NCBI GenBank assembly: GCA_017643925.1
Contig: JAEPML010000003.1
Span: 186,001-250,000 of the forward strand
DNA: 64,000 bases
Direction of reading: 5' to 3'
Origin: Roseibium sp.
GTDB lineage: Bacteria > Pseudomonadota > Alphaproteobacteria > Rhizobiales > Stappiaceae
Both the position numbers and the translations under genes were made by a program. A model generated the notes under the pieces. It had not been told where the DNA came from, did no database searches, and was given only the letters and a program-made list of their open reading frames with translations. This document shows, one piece after another, positions 63,075 through 64,000 of the stretch (its first letter is position 1; every line of letters starts with the position of its first letter).

Positions 63075-64000
63075 TTGCCGCGTCCGGCCGGCAGATAGAT
63101 TGCAAAGCGAGCGCCGGCTATCTTGCCTTCGTCGCCACCCGATGCCTCGATCCGGTTCGTTGCCGTGATCGATCCGCCGTGCCCTTCGATGATCTGGCGG
63201 GAAATGGAAAGCCCGAGACCCGAATTGTTGCCAAAGCCCTCGCCGTCTGGGCGGTCGGTGTAAAAACGCTCGAAGATCCGCTCGGTGTTTTCCGCCCGGA
63301 TGCCCGGGCCGTCATCATCGACGATGATCTTGATCATCCTGCCCTCGCGGCTCAGGTCGAGGCGCACATCACCTCCAGCGGGCGAGAAAGAACGCGCATT
63401 GTCCAGAAGGTTGCTGATCACCTGCCCGAGCCGGATATCATGGCCCTGCATGTGATAAGGCTTGTTGCCCGGCGCATCGGCGACGATCAGCTTGACCTTG
63501 GCATCCTCCGCCCCGACCCTTTCGTTGGCCGCATCCGCCATGTTTCTGAGAAGTTCGGAGATATCGATTTCCTCGGACTGGAGACGCGCAAGTTCAGCGT
63601 CAAGTCTCGAAGCATCCGAAATGTCGCTGATCAGCCGGTCCAGCCGCCGCACGTCGTGCTGGATCACTTCCATCAACCGCTCCTGGGACTCCCTGGACTT
63701 GGCCAACGGCAGGGTTTCGACCGCACTGCGCAAGGACGTCAGCGGGTTTTTCAGTTCGTGGGCCACGTCGGCGGCAAATTGCTCGATCGCATCGATCTTG
63801 TTGTAGAGCGCGTTCGTCATCTCACGGAACGAGCGTGCCAGATGACCGATCTCATCCTGCCGATCCGAAAAGTCGGGAATTTCCTCTCGCGACGTCGAAC
63901 CGCGCCGCACCCTGTCCGCTGCCGCCGCCAGCCGGCGTACCGGTCCGGCAATCGTTCCGGCCAAGAGTATGGACAGGAGGATCGTGACTGTGGCCGCAAA
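63071..64000 (-). CDS. chvG: Sensor histidine kinase ChvG/ExoS, 5' end outside window
   Basis: 310 residues of the C-terminal part; the frame is open to position 64000. A transmembrane segment (ILLSILLAGTIAGPVRRL) runs into a HAMP domain, then the H-box FAADVAHELKNPLTSLRSAVETL, N-box NLLDNARSFS and G-boxes DDDGPGIRAEN and NSGLGLSISRQI. ChvG with its response regulator ChvI (expected to the right) governs envelope and acid responses in rhizobia. The adjacency to hprK is the usual arrangement in this order. Confidence 0.92.
   Translation of the reverse strand, partial: FAATVTILLSILLAGTIAGPVRRLAAAADRVRRGSTSREEIPDFSDRQDEIGHLARSFREMTNALYNKIDAIEQFAADVAHELKNPLTSLRSAVETLPLAKSRESQERLMEVIQHDVRRLDRLISDISDASRLDAELARLQSEEIDISELLRNMADAANERVGAEDAKVKLIVADAPGNKPYHMQGHDIRLGQVISNLLDNARSFSPAGGDVRLDLSREGRMIKIIVDDDGPGIRAENTERIFERFYTDRPDGEGFGNNSGLGLSISRQIIEGHGGSITATNRIEASGGDEGKIAGARFAIYLPAGRGK

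Overview
The window reads as chromosome of an alphaproteobacterium of the order Hyphomicrobiales, most like the marine Stappiaceae (Roseibium/Labrenzia type). The basis is gene content and order: chvG, a short hprK, a mannose-type EIIA and ptsH at the right end; a divL-like kinase, a tsaE-amgK fusion, a murU-like gene, addB, addA and trxA in one run; aroA, cmk and rpsA; and sppA, ihfB and a lapA-like gene. The family placement is an inference from memory of such layouts, not a search. Both ends cut a gene: an ABC substrate-binding protein at position 1 and chvG at position 64000.

Positions 1-29630 are mostly accessory: transport (peptide-type ABC binding protein, MFS exporter), small envelope and redox proteins (YHS, Tat-exported intradiol-dioxygenase-like protein with a ferric-reductase-like membrane protein, DM13), an amidase-like protein, and a two-gene RTX cassette made of an HlyC-type acyltransferase and a 1060-residue repeat protein. 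Then come hemerythrin, carbonic anhydrase, a ThDP enzyme, a LysR regulator beside an NADP-oxidoreductase, a photolyase operon, glutathione peroxidase, an L,D-transpeptidase and a metallo-beta-lactamase-fold protein. Two genes here are broken: a PAS-GAF-GGDEF-EAL gene lost the end of its GGDEF domain together with the reading frame, and a von Willebrand A repeat protein carries one in-frame TAA.

Positions 29810-45755 are mainly core genes: tRNA-Ala(GGC), a FYDLN-acid zinc-ribbon protein, aroA-cmk-rpsA, FKBP isomerase, sppA-ihfB-lapA, grpE and trxA. Inserted after rpsA is a compact three-gene operon (NrtR-like Nudix protein, cytosolic SPFH protein, NAD kinase-like protein) behind a 36-nt palindrome. 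It looks like a self-contained NAD(P)-linked module.

Positions 45841-64000 are almost entirely minus strand: recombinational repair (addAB), cell-wall sugar salvage (amgK/murU), cell-cycle control (divL), S-adenosylhomocysteine turnover (ahcY, with a 20-bp palindrome upstream), a cyclopropane-fatty-acid-synthase-like enzyme, and the regulatory phosphotransferase cluster leading into chvG.

The most interesting points are the RTX plus acyltransferase pair with reversed domain order, the NrtR-SPFH-NAD kinase operon with its operator, the two disrupted genes, and a 30-codon membrane micro-ORF with a strong ribosome-binding site.
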